Shown in pieces: positions 56,313 to 64,000 of a stretch of 64,000 bases of DNA (the first letter of the stretch is position 1; the number at the start of each line of letters is the position of its first letter). The stretch lies in the NCBI GenBank assembly GCA_945869465.1, contig CAMBPB010000001.1:1-64000 (forward strand). The letters run 5' to 3'. Position numbers and translations under genes: made by a program. The notes under the pieces were generated by a model, which saw nothing but the letters and a program-made list of their open reading frames with translations, was not told the origin of the DNA and did no database searches. The DNA is from Prosthecobacter debontii (GTDB taxonomy: Bacteria; Verrucomicrobiota; Verrucomicrobiia; Verrucomicrobiales; Akkermansiaceae).

Positions 56313-57683
56313 TCAACTTGCCACTACGAATTTCCTGTCGCCCGGACCCAGTCCGATGCCTTCGTATCGTTCAACGCTGTTCTTGTTGACCACCCGGCGG
56401 CCATCAATGAGAACCGGTTGCTTGGAATGTTTCGCCAGCATCTCCGGCAACCGATCGAACTGCGGCCAGCGGGTCAGCAACAACACCGCCTGGGCATTCT
56501 CGAGCGCTTCGTGCAGCGTATCCGCATAGTCGAGGGCGCCGTCTCCGAAATGTTTCTCCGCCTCCTTCCGTGCCACCGGATCAAAAGCAGTGACCTGTGC
56601 CTTCCGGGCTAGCAACTCCATGATGATCGGGATCGCAGGCGACTCGCGGATGTCGTCGGTACCCGGTTTGAACGCAAGTCCCAGAACCGTCACCCGCACG
56701 CCCTCCAGCAGATCGAAGTGCCCTGCGAGCAGCGTCATCATTGCCCCGGGCTGGGCGATATTGACTTCTACCACGGCATCGAGCAACCGCATGTTTCGTC
56801 CCAACTTGCGGCCGTGCGCGACCAACGCCTTGACATCCTTGGGGAAGCAGCTGCCGCCGAATCCGCAGCCCGCCTCAAGATAGGTGGTGAATGCCGGAGT
56901 GATGCGATTGCCATCCGGCAGAATCGGACTGAGGCGTTTGTCGAGGTGAACCCCCCGCATCACTTCGGTCACGTCCACATCCGGAATGGACGCGCAGAGG
57001 TTTCCGATTTCGTTAGAAAAGGAGATCATCGTGGCCAGCAGCGAGTTCGCCGTATATTTGATCATCTCAGCCGTGCGCGGATTGGCCCGGATCTGGTCAA
57101 CATTGGGGAAGGGCAGGTAGAGTTCCTCTAGCACATCAAGGGTACGTTCATCCAGCCCACCCAACACAATGCGGTCGGGATACAGGAAATCCTGCACCGC
57201 TTCACCTTCCCGGAGGAATTCAGGATTCATTCCTATCCCAAAGTCCCGGCCCGCGCGCTTCCCGGAGGTTTCTTCAACCAGCGGAAGAACGACCTCACTG
57301 GTGGTTCCTGGCACCACCGTGCTTTTCACCAGTACGACATGATAGCCTGGCTTGTCCTTCAGCGCGGCGCCAATCTGCCGCGCCGCCGCCCGGATGAAAC
57401 GAAGGTCGATTTCATCGCCGTCAAACGGAGTGCCCACGGCAATCATCGAAATTTCCGAGTCGAGAACGGCCGCGTGCAGATCGGTCGTCGCGCGAAAATT
57501 ACCGCCGCAATGTTTCCGCAATAATTCATCCAGTCCCTTCTCATGGATCGGCGATCGGCCCGCGTTGATCTGATCGACCTTTGCCGGATCGAGGTCCACG
57601 CATACGACGTGATGCCCCTTCTCGGCCAGGCAGACGCCTGAAACGAGACCCACATAACCGGTTCCAATGATTGAAATTTTCAT
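56313..57683 (-). CDS. ugd: UDP-glucose 6-dehydrogenase
   Basis: 456 aa. NAD-binding KISIIGTGYVGLVSGVCLAE, VDLDPAKVDQINAGRSPIHE, STVVPGTTSEVVLPL, the active-site Cys in GCGFGGSCFPKDVKAL, and the UDP-binding C-terminal domain with GLAFKPGTDDIRESPAIPII. It oxidises UDP-glucose to UDP-glucuronate. Its ATG overlaps the stop of the UXS-like gene by one base (TGATG), consistent with translational coupling of the two enzymes. Confidence 0.96.
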   Translation of the reverse strand: MKISIIGTGYVGLVSGVCLAEKGHHVVCVDLDPAKVDQINAGRSPIHEKGLDELLRKHCGGNFRATTDLHAAVLDSEISMIAVGTPFDGDEIDLRFIRAAARQIGAALKDKPGYHVVLVKSTVVPGTTSEVVLPLVEETSGKRAGRDFGIGMNPEFLREGEAVQDFLYPDRIVLGGLDERTLDVLEELYLPFPNVDQIRANPRTAEMIKYTANSLLATMISFSNEIGNLCASIPDVDVTEVMRGVHLDKRLSPILPDGNRITPAFTTYLEAGCGFGGSCFPKDVKALVAHGRKLGRNMRLLDAVVEVNIAQPGAMMTLLAGHFDLLEGVRVTVLGLAFKPGTDDIRESPAIPIIMELLARKAQVTAFDPVARKEAEKHFGDGALDYADTLHEALENAQAVLLLTRWPQFDRLPEMLAKHSKQPVLIDGRRVVNKNSVERYEGIGLGPGDRKFVVAS

Positions 57684-58840
57684 CAGGCGTCTTGTGCTTG
57701 TTGGTTGTCCCGATACCAGACCAAGGTGCGGCGAAGCCCCTCGGCTAGCGGCACTTCGGGCTCAAATTCGAGTTCCTTCCTCGCCTTGGCAATGATAGGC
57801 GACCGGCGCTGTGGGTTGTCCGTTAGGTAATGCTGGTCGCCACTGGAGTTTCTCACCACCTTCCCCGCATATCCAAAAAGGTCGCGGGCGCCCGCCGCCA
57901 GCATCTCCGCCAGGGTCAGCATGGAGATCTCCGGCGTTTCATTCCCGATGTTGTAGGCCTCGCCGGCCCTGCCGCGCGCGAGGATCTTGTAGTAACCCAC
58001 GATGGCATCCGCCACATAACAGAACGTGCGGGTTGGCGTGCCGTCGGATAACAAAACGAGATCCTTGCCTGCAAACAGATCGCGGGCGAAATCGGGAATT
58101 ACCCGGCGATCGGTGATCTTCAGCCCGGGTCCGTAGTTGTTGAAAGGACGCGCCGAGGCGATCGGCAGGGAATATTGGCTGGAGAAATTGACACAGAGAG
58201 TTTCGCCAAAGCGCTTCGATTCGTCATAACAGGCGCGCGGACCAGTGCAGGAGACGTTGCCACGGTAGTCTTCCGGAGTGGGGATCTGATCGGGCGGGGG
58301 GTCGCCGTAAATTTCGCTGGTGGAGAAAAAGAGAAATCCCGATATCGGATGGCCGGCCGCCTGCTGCTCGCGGCACCGCTCCAACAGGAGTCGCAATCCG
58401 TTGACGTTCGCGTCCATGGTCTCGATGGGATACTTCCGGTAATAGATCGGCGAGGCGATCGAGGCGGCGTGAATCACGTAATCGATCGGACCGATATCGT
58501 CAGGCAGCGGGTGGGTGATGTCATGGCGCAGCAGCGTCAGGGTGGGATCCCCGGCAAGGGCGGTTAGCCATTCGGGAACCCCGCGGATGTAATTGTCGCC
58601 GGCGATGACCTTGATTGGTTCGGCGCCGTCATGCGTCCGGTTCCAGTGCAGCACCGACTGCACGAGATAGTGGCCCAAAAACCCGGCGCCACCGCTGATG
58701 AACAGCGTTTTGCCCTGCATGGCGCTGAACTCGGATTCCAAACGCCGGCAGATGTCGGCGAGGTCGCGCGCAACAACTTGCGAAGCCGTGGCATCCGCTT
58801 CCCTGCCCTGTTCCTGATCTTGATCAAACTGTGTCTTCAT
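57683..58840 (-). CDS. NAD-dependent sugar epimerase/dehydratase, UDP-glucuronate decarboxylase-like
   Basis: 385 aa. An N-terminal helical extension of about 40 residues precedes the Rossmann motif TLFISGGAGFLGHYLVQSVL. Further motifs: VIHAASIASPIYYRKYPIET, the Ser/Thr of LFFSTSEIYGDP, and CYDESKRFGETLCVNFSSQY with YxxxK. NNYGPGLKITDRRVIPDFAR and DGTPTRTFCYVADAIVGYYK are close to UXS. With ugd next door, UDP-xylose formation via UDP-glucuronate is the best inference. A 4-epimerase or dehydratase role on another nucleotide sugar remains possible. Confidence 0.82.
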   Translation of the reverse strand: MKTQFDQDQEQGREADATASQVVARDLADICRRLESEFSAMQGKTLFISGGAGFLGHYLVQSVLHWNRTHDGAEPIKVIAGDNYIRGVPEWLTALAGDPTLTLLRHDITHPLPDDIGPIDYVIHAASIASPIYYRKYPIETMDANVNGLRLLLERCREQQAAGHPISGFLFFSTSEIYGDPPPDQIPTPEDYRGNVSCTGPRACYDESKRFGETLCVNFSSQYSLPIASARPFNNYGPGLKITDRRVIPDFARDLFAGKDLVLLSDGTPTRTFCYVADAIVGYYKILARGRAGEAYNIGNETPEISMLTLAEMLAAGARDLFGYAGKVVRNSSGDQHYLTDNPQRRSPIIAKARKELEFEPEVPLAEGLRRTLVWYRDNQQAQDA

Positions 58841-58928
58841 ATGTGGTTCTGATATCTGGGTGCGATTGATTGAGGTCGAATCGATGGCTGGAGCCGCCGT
58901 TCAAGACCCGGCATGGAGAACTGGGATT

Positions 58929-60227
58929 TCACGCATGCTCCCTCCGCAAGAGTTCGGCACGTTCCAACGCCACTGCTGCGGCGAGGATCTTCCGAAACGG
59001 CATTCCGGAGCGCTCGGCGATTGCCAGAAGATCGTTGCTGCCATCCGATTGGTTGAGCACCCAAAGCAGCGCAAGTTCATCGAACTCTCCGGTTCGTTGG
59101 CCGCCGCCATCGCCGTAGAGCCCGTAGTTGCCGAGTCTCGGCTCGCACATCGGCTTGAGATTCACAAAGCGGGCGTTGTGTTCAAGGACCTCCAGCGCCT
59201 CCAGCGCTTTTGTTAGAGTGTCCGCCAGGCATTCGGGTTTGATGAAATCGGGATTGTCGGCGCTGGTGTGGTACTCTGGAAACGTGCCGTGGGGCGACCG
59301 CATCAGGCAGCCCACCGGCAGGTTGATGCCGGGGGAGCCATACTGTCTCTCGTCATAGCCGTAGGGGTGGAAAGCGGTCAGCCGGTGTTCCGCGCCTCCG
59401 GTCTTGAGAACATGCCGCATGGCCCGGTCGATGATTGCATTTCCCTCCCGGGACTTCTTGTAGGTCACGATTCCGGGATCGCCGGCACAAGTGATCACGA
59501 GCCCGTGTTTGATGCGGGAAATCACCGCTTGATTGAGTGCAAGCCAAGTGATGGAACCAATCGTCGCAGGAGCAAACAGAAACCTGTAGGACAAGCGCCG
59601 CGGCCGGCTCGCAAGCTGTCTGGCCAGAGCCACCCCGACGGCAATGCCGGCGAGGTTGTCGTTCGCCAACGAAGGATGGCAGGTGTGGCAGGAAATCAGA
59701 ACCTCTTCGTTTGTGGCGCCGGGGATGACACATTCGCCATAGGTGAGGCTTCCGTTTGAAAGGGTTGAGTCGATGCAGACCTCATATTCCCCATCTGGCA
59801 ATCGCTCCAACTCGTGGTGCGCCATGCAGAAGCCCCAGGTCTTCTTATAATAACTCGTGCGGTAGGGAATGAGGTCCGGTTGCCCGGGGAGACTGAACAA
59901 CCTCGATTTCAATTCCACGAGCGAAATCTTCTCCCGCACCGGAATGCTGTAGCCGACGACGTGCAGATTGTGGTTGGCGAAATCGACAACCCTGCGGCCG
60001 TCAGGAGCCTTGATCCAGGCGTCCTTGAGGTTCCATTCCTCGGGGACGGTCCAATCAAAGACCTGTGTGCCACTTGGAATCTCGTGGATTTCGAGCGGAA
60101 TATCTTGTGCCAGGCGTCGCATGGTGGAGCGCACACCATCGCCGGTGATGCTCCGGCAGAGTGGATACAACTCTGCGGCCAAGGCGTGCATTTCGTGGCC
60201 GGAGGCCTCAATGTTCGATAGATTCAT
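58929..60227 (-). CDS. DUF4910 aminopeptidase-fold protein of polysaccharide loci
   Basis: 432 aa. The N-terminal part, HALAAELYPLCRSITGDGVR and WTVPEEWNLKDAWIKAPDGR, matches the DUF2172/DUF4910 family. The M28-like zinc peptidase core has SCHTCHPSLANDNLAGIAVG (His and Asp ligands). YDERQYGSPGINLPVGCLMR and EYHTSADNPDFI provide the later ligands, so the metal site looks intact. The C-terminus resembles a winged helix. Such proteins sit in many O-antigen and capsule clusters and have no proven role; an amidase or deacylase acting on a sugar substituent is inference. Confidence 0.82.
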   Translation of the reverse strand: MNLSNIEASGHEMHALAAELYPLCRSITGDGVRSTMRRLAQDIPLEIHEIPSGTQVFDWTVPEEWNLKDAWIKAPDGRRVVDFANHNLHVVGYSIPVREKISLVELKSRLFSLPGQPDLIPYRTSYYKKTWGFCMAHHELERLPDGEYEVCIDSTLSNGSLTYGECVIPGATNEEVLISCHTCHPSLANDNLAGIAVGVALARQLASRPRRLSYRFLFAPATIGSITWLALNQAVISRIKHGLVITCAGDPGIVTYKKSREGNAIIDRAMRHVLKTGGAEHRLTAFHPYGYDERQYGSPGINLPVGCLMRSPHGTFPEYHTSADNPDFIKPECLADTLTKALEALEVLEHNARFVNLKPMCEPRLGNYGLYGDGGGQRTGEFDELALLWVLNQSDGSNDLLAIAERSGMPFRKILAAAVALERAELLRREHA

Positions 60228-60254
60228 CAGGATGAAGCGCTGCCATTATCGAAA

Positions 60255-61499
60255 TCAATCGAGCACCGTGACTTCGGGGATCGGCACCACGAAGCGGCCG
60301 CCCCATTCGAGGACCTGCGCCATTTCCCCGCTGATTTCCTTTCTCAAGTTCCATGGCAGAATCAGCACGTAATCCGGCTTGGTCTCGAAAATCTTCTCCG
60401 GCGCATAGATCGGGATGCGCACGCCCGGCATGAAGTGGTTTTGTTTGTAAGGACTCTTGTCCACAACGTAGTCCACCAAATCGTCGCGTACTCCGCAATA
60501 ATTCACCAGAGTGACGCCTTTGGCGGCCGCGCCGTAACCCACGACGGTTTTTCCCGCTTCCTTTGCCTCAATGAGAAATTTCAAGAGCTTGCGTTTGGTG
60601 GTTTTCACTTTTTCACCAAAGTCGGTGTAGGTTTCCATCTTCGTCAGACCGAAATCGGATTCTTGTTTCCGCATCGCTTCCACACGTTCCGTGGTGGCAA
60701 AGGCCTCGCCGGCGTTTTCGGTGTGGCGGGCTAAAATACGAAGCGAGCCGCCGTGCGTAGGAAGTTCCTCCACATCGAACAGCGTGAGCCCGTGGCGGGC
60801 GAACACCTTCTGCATCGCAAGGAACGAGAGGTAGGAGAAATGCTCGTGATAGATCGTGTCAAACTGGTTGCCGTCAATCAACCGCTGCAGGTGGGGAAAT
60901 TCAAAGGTGATCACTCCGGCAGGTTTGAGGGCGATCTTCAGTCCTCCGACGAAGTCGTTGATGTCAGGCACATGGGCGAGCACATTGTTGCCCAGGAGCA
61001 AGTCCGCCGACTTCCCCGAACCGACGAGTTCCTTCGCCGTCTCCACTCCGAAGAATTTCACAACGCTGGGAATCTGTTTCTGCTCCCAGGCCACCTTCGC
61101 CACATTTGCCGCCGGTTCGACGCCCAGCACCGGAATGCCCTTTGCCTTGAAGTGCTGGAGCAGGTAGCCGTCGTTACTTGCGATCTCGATGATCTGGCTG
61201 CTTCCATCAAAGCCGAAGCGCCCGGTCATCATCTCGCAATAGCGGCGCGCATGTTCCACCCAGCTGGTCGAAAAGCTGCTGAAATAGAGATAGTCACTGA
61301 AGATGGCGTCGGGTGATTCGAAACTTTCAAGCTGTGCAAGCAGGCATTCGCCGCAGACCCAGACCTTGAGTGGATAGATCTTCTCGGCATTCTGCGAGTT
61401 TTCAAAACTCACGTATGAGTTGGCAAGGGGGGACATGCCAAGGTCGCACATCACATGGGTGAGTGGCTCGGCGCAAAAACGGCATTCGGGGGTATGCAT
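60255..61499 (-). CDS. Sugar C-methyltransferase (SAM-dependent, zinc-ribbon N-terminus)
   Basis: 414 aa. The N-terminal Zn-binding domain has the four Cys in CRFC and CGEC spacing (MHTPECRFCAEP, VWVCGECLLAQLE). The SAM-binding domain contains IIEIASNDGYLLQHFKAKGI and VLGVEPAANVAKVA, followed by DLLLGNNVLAHVPDINDFVG and YHEHFSYLSF with the His residues of this family. The C-terminal domain has VVGYGAAAKGVTLVNYCGV. The architecture equals TylC3/NovU-type 3-C-methyltransferases acting on nucleotide-4-keto-deoxysugars, which suggests a branched sugar in the polymer. Confidence 0.9.
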   Translation of the reverse strand: MHTPECRFCAEPLTHVMCDLGMSPLANSYVSFENSQNAEKIYPLKVWVCGECLLAQLESFESPDAIFSDYLYFSSFSTSWVEHARRYCEMMTGRFGFDGSSQIIEIASNDGYLLQHFKAKGIPVLGVEPAANVAKVAWEQKQIPSVVKFFGVETAKELVGSGKSADLLLGNNVLAHVPDINDFVGGLKIALKPAGVITFEFPHLQRLIDGNQFDTIYHEHFSYLSFLAMQKVFARHGLTLFDVEELPTHGGSLRILARHTENAGEAFATTERVEAMRKQESDFGLTKMETYTDFGEKVKTTKRKLLKFLIEAKEAGKTVVGYGAAAKGVTLVNYCGVRDDLVDYVVDKSPYKQNHFMPGVRIPIYAPEKIFETKPDYVLILPWNLRKEISGEMAQVLEWGGRFVVPIPEVTVLD

Positions 61500-61592
61500 G
61501 ATGATGATGATGAGTGGTGGGAAGCGGATTCCCGAGGTGAAGAGTGATGATGCTGATTGCTTTTCGGATGGCTGGAAATTCGGCGGTTGGTT

Positions 61593-62366
61593 CTACCAGA
61601 GTTTCCACGGGGGATTATTCTCCGCCCAGAGTTCCTCGAGATACATTTTGTCCCGCAAGGTATCCATGGGCTGCCAGAACCCGTCGTGCCGCCATGCCTG
61701 AAGCTGGCCTTCCCTTGCCAAGATTTCCATGGGTTCGCGCTCCCAGACGGTTGAATCGTCGGCAATGTGATCCATCACTCCCGGTTCCAACACGAAGAAC
61801 CCGCCGTTGATCCAGGCACCGTCGCCTTGCGGCTTCTCGGCGAAGGAATCGACCGCGTCACTGCCGGCATGCAGGGTGAATACGCCGAAACGGCCCGGTG
61901 ACTGCACCGCGGACAGGGTTGCAAGCTTTCCATGAGTCTTGTGATAGGCGATGCTGGCCGTGACGTCGATATTGCTGACACCGTCGCCATAGGTGAGGCA
62001 GAAGGTTTCGCCGTCGAGGTATTCCGCGGCGCGTTTCAAGCGGCCGCCGGTCATTGTCTTCTCGCCGGTTTCAATACAAGTGACACTCCATGGTTCGGCA
62101 TCGCAGCGGTGGATGGAGGCCCGCTGATTCCTGAGATCAAAGGTGACGTCGGCGGTGTGAAGGTGGTAGTTGGCGAAGTAGTCCCTGATCCAGTAGCCCT
62201 TGTGCCCGCAACAAATGATAAAGTCATTGATGCCGTGGGCAGAGTAGATCTTCATGATGTGCCACAAGATCGGCCGGTTGCCGATTTCAATCATCGGTTT
62301 TGGCCTAACGGTGCTTTCCTCACTAATGCGGGTCCCGAAGCCCCCCGCGAATATAACTGCTTTCAT
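61593..62366 (-). CDS. rfbF: Glucose-1-phosphate cytidylyltransferase
   Basis: 257 aa from the ATG at 62366. [20 protein letters not shown] then [40 protein letters not shown] and [12 protein letters not shown] are diagnostic of RfbF rather than RmlA. It makes CDP-glucose. The next enzyme of that pathway, CDP-glucose 4,6-dehydratase (RfbG), is not in the window. Its ATG overlaps the acyltransferase stop (ATGA). Confidence 0.94.
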   Translation of the reverse strand: MKAVIFAGGFGTRISEESTVRPKPMIEIGNRPILWHIMKIYSAHGINDFIICCGHKGYWIRDYFANYHLHTADVTFDLRNQRASIHRCDAEPWSVTCIETGEKTMTGGRLKRAAEYLDGETFCLTYGDGVSNIDVTASIAYHKTHGKLATLSAVQSPGRFGVFTLHAGSDAVDSFAEKPQGDGAWINGGFFVLEPGVMDHIADDSTVWEREPMEILAREGQLQAWRHDGFWQPMDTLRDKMYLEELWAENNPPWKLW

Positions 62367-63172
62367 GTTGGGGTATTGGGGGTGGATTCGTTCTTCGAAA
62401 TGTCGTTTGCGGCCGATCGATATCGGATCACGCGAGCGGGAACGCCGGCCGCGATCGCATTGTCCGGTATGCTGTGAACTACCACCGAGCCGGCAGCGAT
62501 CACGGCACCGGCTCCGATGGACACACCTTGGAGGACCGTGACCCGGTGCCCAAGCCAAGCTCCGTCACCCACCGAAATTCCACCCTTGGTCTTGAGCGGT
62601 TGCTCCATGATCATCACGCCCGGGTCGATTCCGTGATCATAACAGTAGAACCCGCATCCCGGGGCGATCTCGACTTGTTTGCCGATTGTGATGTCTGCTA
62701 GAATCGCGTGAATATGGCAACCGGGCTGAATGTGAGTCCCTGCACCAATACGGAGCCTTCCTCCCGAGCCCGTCTGTAGGAAGGCATCACCATACAATTG
62801 CACCTGATCCTGTAATTCCAGAGGGCCTCCACCGTTGAGGAATGAGATGACGACATGGTCGCCGATATACACATGCTTTCCGAGACGAAGGTCAGGATGG
62901 GAAATCGCCGCGCTGGGCGCGACAAATCCACGCGGCGTCATTTCAGCCAGGAACGCCCGGCCATGGTAAGGCATGGTTCCCCACGATGCCAACCTCGCGG
63001 CGAGACATCCGAAGGCACCTTGCCCGGAATGTTTGAGGCAACCCCTCAACCAGGCGTTGTGAAGTTGATTGCGTGTGTGCCTGTAGAGCTTCCGCAGGCA
63101 TCCGGGCGATGACCCTTCCATCACCCCGGGAGCATCGCACCGGGCGATGGATGTCGAATGACTGGGTGCCAT
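62363..63172 (-). CDS. Left-handed beta-helix (hexapeptide) acyltransferase
   Basis: 269 aa. About 85 N-terminal residues, rich in Arg and Cys, precede a hexapeptide-repeat domain: [60 protein letters not shown] with the catalytic His, and [20 protein letters not shown] then [20 protein letters not shown]. It is a LbH_MAT/WbbJ-type O-acetyltransferase likely to modify the exopolysaccharide. It is the first gene of the tight operon seen here. The unusual N-terminal extension may mean the true start is internal. Confidence 0.85.
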   Translation of the reverse strand: MAPSHSTSIARCDAPGVMEGSSPGCLRKLYRHTRNQLHNAWLRGCLKHSGQGAFGCLAARLASWGTMPYHGRAFLAEMTPRGFVAPSAAISHPDLRLGKHVYIGDHVVISFLNGGGPLELQDQVQLYGDAFLQTGSGGRLRIGAGTHIQPGCHIHAILADITIGKQVEIAPGCGFYCYDHGIDPGVMIMEQPLKTKGGISVGDGAWLGHRVTVLQGVSIGAGAVIAAGSVVVHSIPDNAIAAGVPARVIRYRSAANDISKNESTPNTPT

Positions 63173-63221
63173 GGCGTTAGTTTCCGATTTTTCCAGTGGT
63201 TGATTGCGATGCCTGACTCAT

Positions 63222-64000
63222 TCAGGGAGTCGCAACCAGCACACTGAGTCGGGCGAACAGCGCGCCATTCGCAGCAAGTGACCGGGGGATGTGGACATGC
63301 ACGAAGTCGATGTTGGGGCCGGCACCATTGTCGTCCTGGGTCACCACAACACCGGGGGTTCCGGCGGAATGGGTCCATATCCCGGCAAGGTTGGTGCTCC
63401 ATTCGACTCTGATAGTCGTTGCGCTATCGGTATTCGCTAGATCGGAGCGCCGATAGGTGAAAACCAGATAGTCCTCGTTGCCCGGGTTGCCATCCAGATT
63501 TGCGGATAGCAGTGCCACCTTCGGCATAAGGTTGGCGTCCGGTTGGTTGGAAGGATTGCCGCCAATGACGTATTCGACCGCATTGCTGATCGTATCCCCA
63601 TCGGAATCTGTTCCGGGGTCGGCTGTAAGATTGTATCCTGCCATCCACTGATTGTAGGCTGGCACAGCGACCGTGTCGGGCACTTCGATCAAGACGCTGA
63701 GTCGGGCGAAAAGCATGCCGTTCGGCGATAGCGAACGAGGCAGATATACCTTCACGCGGTCCACTCCGGGAGCGAACGCATCATTTTCTTCAACGACCAC
63801 CACACCCGGGCTGCCTGCCGCATTCGTCCAAGGGCCGACGAAGTCAGTGTCCCATTCGACCTTGATTGTCGTCAGTGGATCGTTATTCGCACGGTCCGTG
63901 CGACGATAGGTGAAGAGGAGGTATGCCGAGCTGCCATTGATCCCATCCGGATCGGCAATGACCGGGGCGGAGACTGGAAGCAGATTGGCGTTGTTCTGGT
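63222..64000 (-). CDS. C-terminal part of a repeat-containing secreted protein
   Basis: The frame is open to the window edge, so the N-terminus lies outside. It contains two copies of a module of about 85 residues: first copy YLLFTYRRTDRANNDPLTTI with VEWDTDFVGPWTNAAGSPGV and LPRSLSPNGMLFARLSVLIE; second copy YLVFTYRRSDLANTDSATTI with VEWSTNLAGIWTHSAGTPGV and IPRSLAANGALFARLSVLVA. The linker has a calcium-type DPGTDSDGDTISNAVEYVIG motif, as in verrucomicrobial surface proteins. It ends at the second module with no PEP-CTERM or other sorting tail. Likely cell-surface or exported; function unknown. Confidence 0.7.
   Translation of the reverse strand, partial: QNNANLLPVSAPVIADPDGINGSSAYLLFTYRRTDRANNDPLTTIKVEWDTDFVGPWTNAAGSPGVVVVEENDAFAPGVDRVKVYLPRSLSPNGMLFARLSVLIEVPDTVAVPAYNQWMAGYNLTADPGTDSDGDTISNAVEYVIGGNPSNQPDANLMPKVALLSANLDGNPGNEDYLVFTYRRSDLANTDSATTIRVEWSTNLAGIWTHSAGTPGVVVTQDDNGAGPNIDFVHVHIPRSLAANGALFARLSVLVATP

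Overview
The window is a chromosomal stretch of a GC-rich, Gram-negative, respiring bacterium. The proteins and their combinations point to the phylum Verrucomicrobiota, most likely the Luteolibacter/Haloferula/Akkermansia side. Pointers are a TAT-exported Gfo/Idh/MocA oxidoreductase, an SGLT-type symporter paired with a lipoprotein mutarotase, secreted proteins with calcium-type D-rich linkers, DUF4910 in a polysaccharide locus, and many genes without a Shine-Dalgarno sequence. This is judged from protein character only; no rRNA gene is present.

Layout. 1-5415: 3' part of a secreted sialate-O-acetylesterase-like SGNH hydrolase, then a minus-strand group (toroid-repeat secreted protein, HlyD-like adaptor, spermidine-synthase-like protein) and an HU gene with its terminator. 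5876-12726: a complete F1Fo ATP synthase operon in the order atpB-E-F-H-A-G-D-C, followed by a membrane O-acyltransferase. 14925-21132: GTP-dependent PEP carboxykinase, convergent with an RND efflux pump and its adaptor. 21353-25130: acetate-permease-type symporter with its DUF485 partner, then a TAT-exported oxidoreductase. 25441-28592: two tiny lipoproteins, a small membrane protein, and leuC/leuD separated by a Uma2 nuclease remnant. 28830-40851: SanA-like protein, lipid kinase, NifU-like scaffold, ABCG-like transporter, two verrucomicrobial-type unknowns, FAD dehydrogenase, thioesterase, DoxX, Jag-like RNA-binding protein, GAF protein, aldose epimerase. 40886-48553: sugar symporter, REP-like palindrome cluster, DUF1328 protein, metallo-beta-lactamase-fold hydrolase, unknowns, aldo/keto reductase, gcvT and gcvH. 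48845-63172: a minus-strand exopolysaccharide operon (dTDP-rhamnose set, UDP-glucose dehydrogenase plus UXS-like enzyme, CDP-glucose synthesis, three glycosyltransferases, C-methyltransferase, acyltransferase, export lipoprotein). 63222-64000: the end of a repeat-rich secreted protein.

The most unusual signal lies between genes. The junctions atpH/A, atpA/G, atpG/D, atpD/C and gcvT/gcvH, and the junction at 2743-2875, carry degenerate arrays of 7-nt units. Usually one array abuts the upstream stop codon and a partly reverse-complementary array runs up to the next start codon, so transcripts could fold into stem-loops. Each locus has its own heptamer word but shares the architecture. I know of no description of this in this phylum; the closest analogy is the heptamer STRR repeats of cyanobacteria. 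Other repeat structures are a 74-bp triple tandem repeat with an inverted cap (35945-36207), a related fragment at 48622, and six palindromes in 205 bp at 43039-43243. No CRISPR, tRNA, rRNA or transposase was found.
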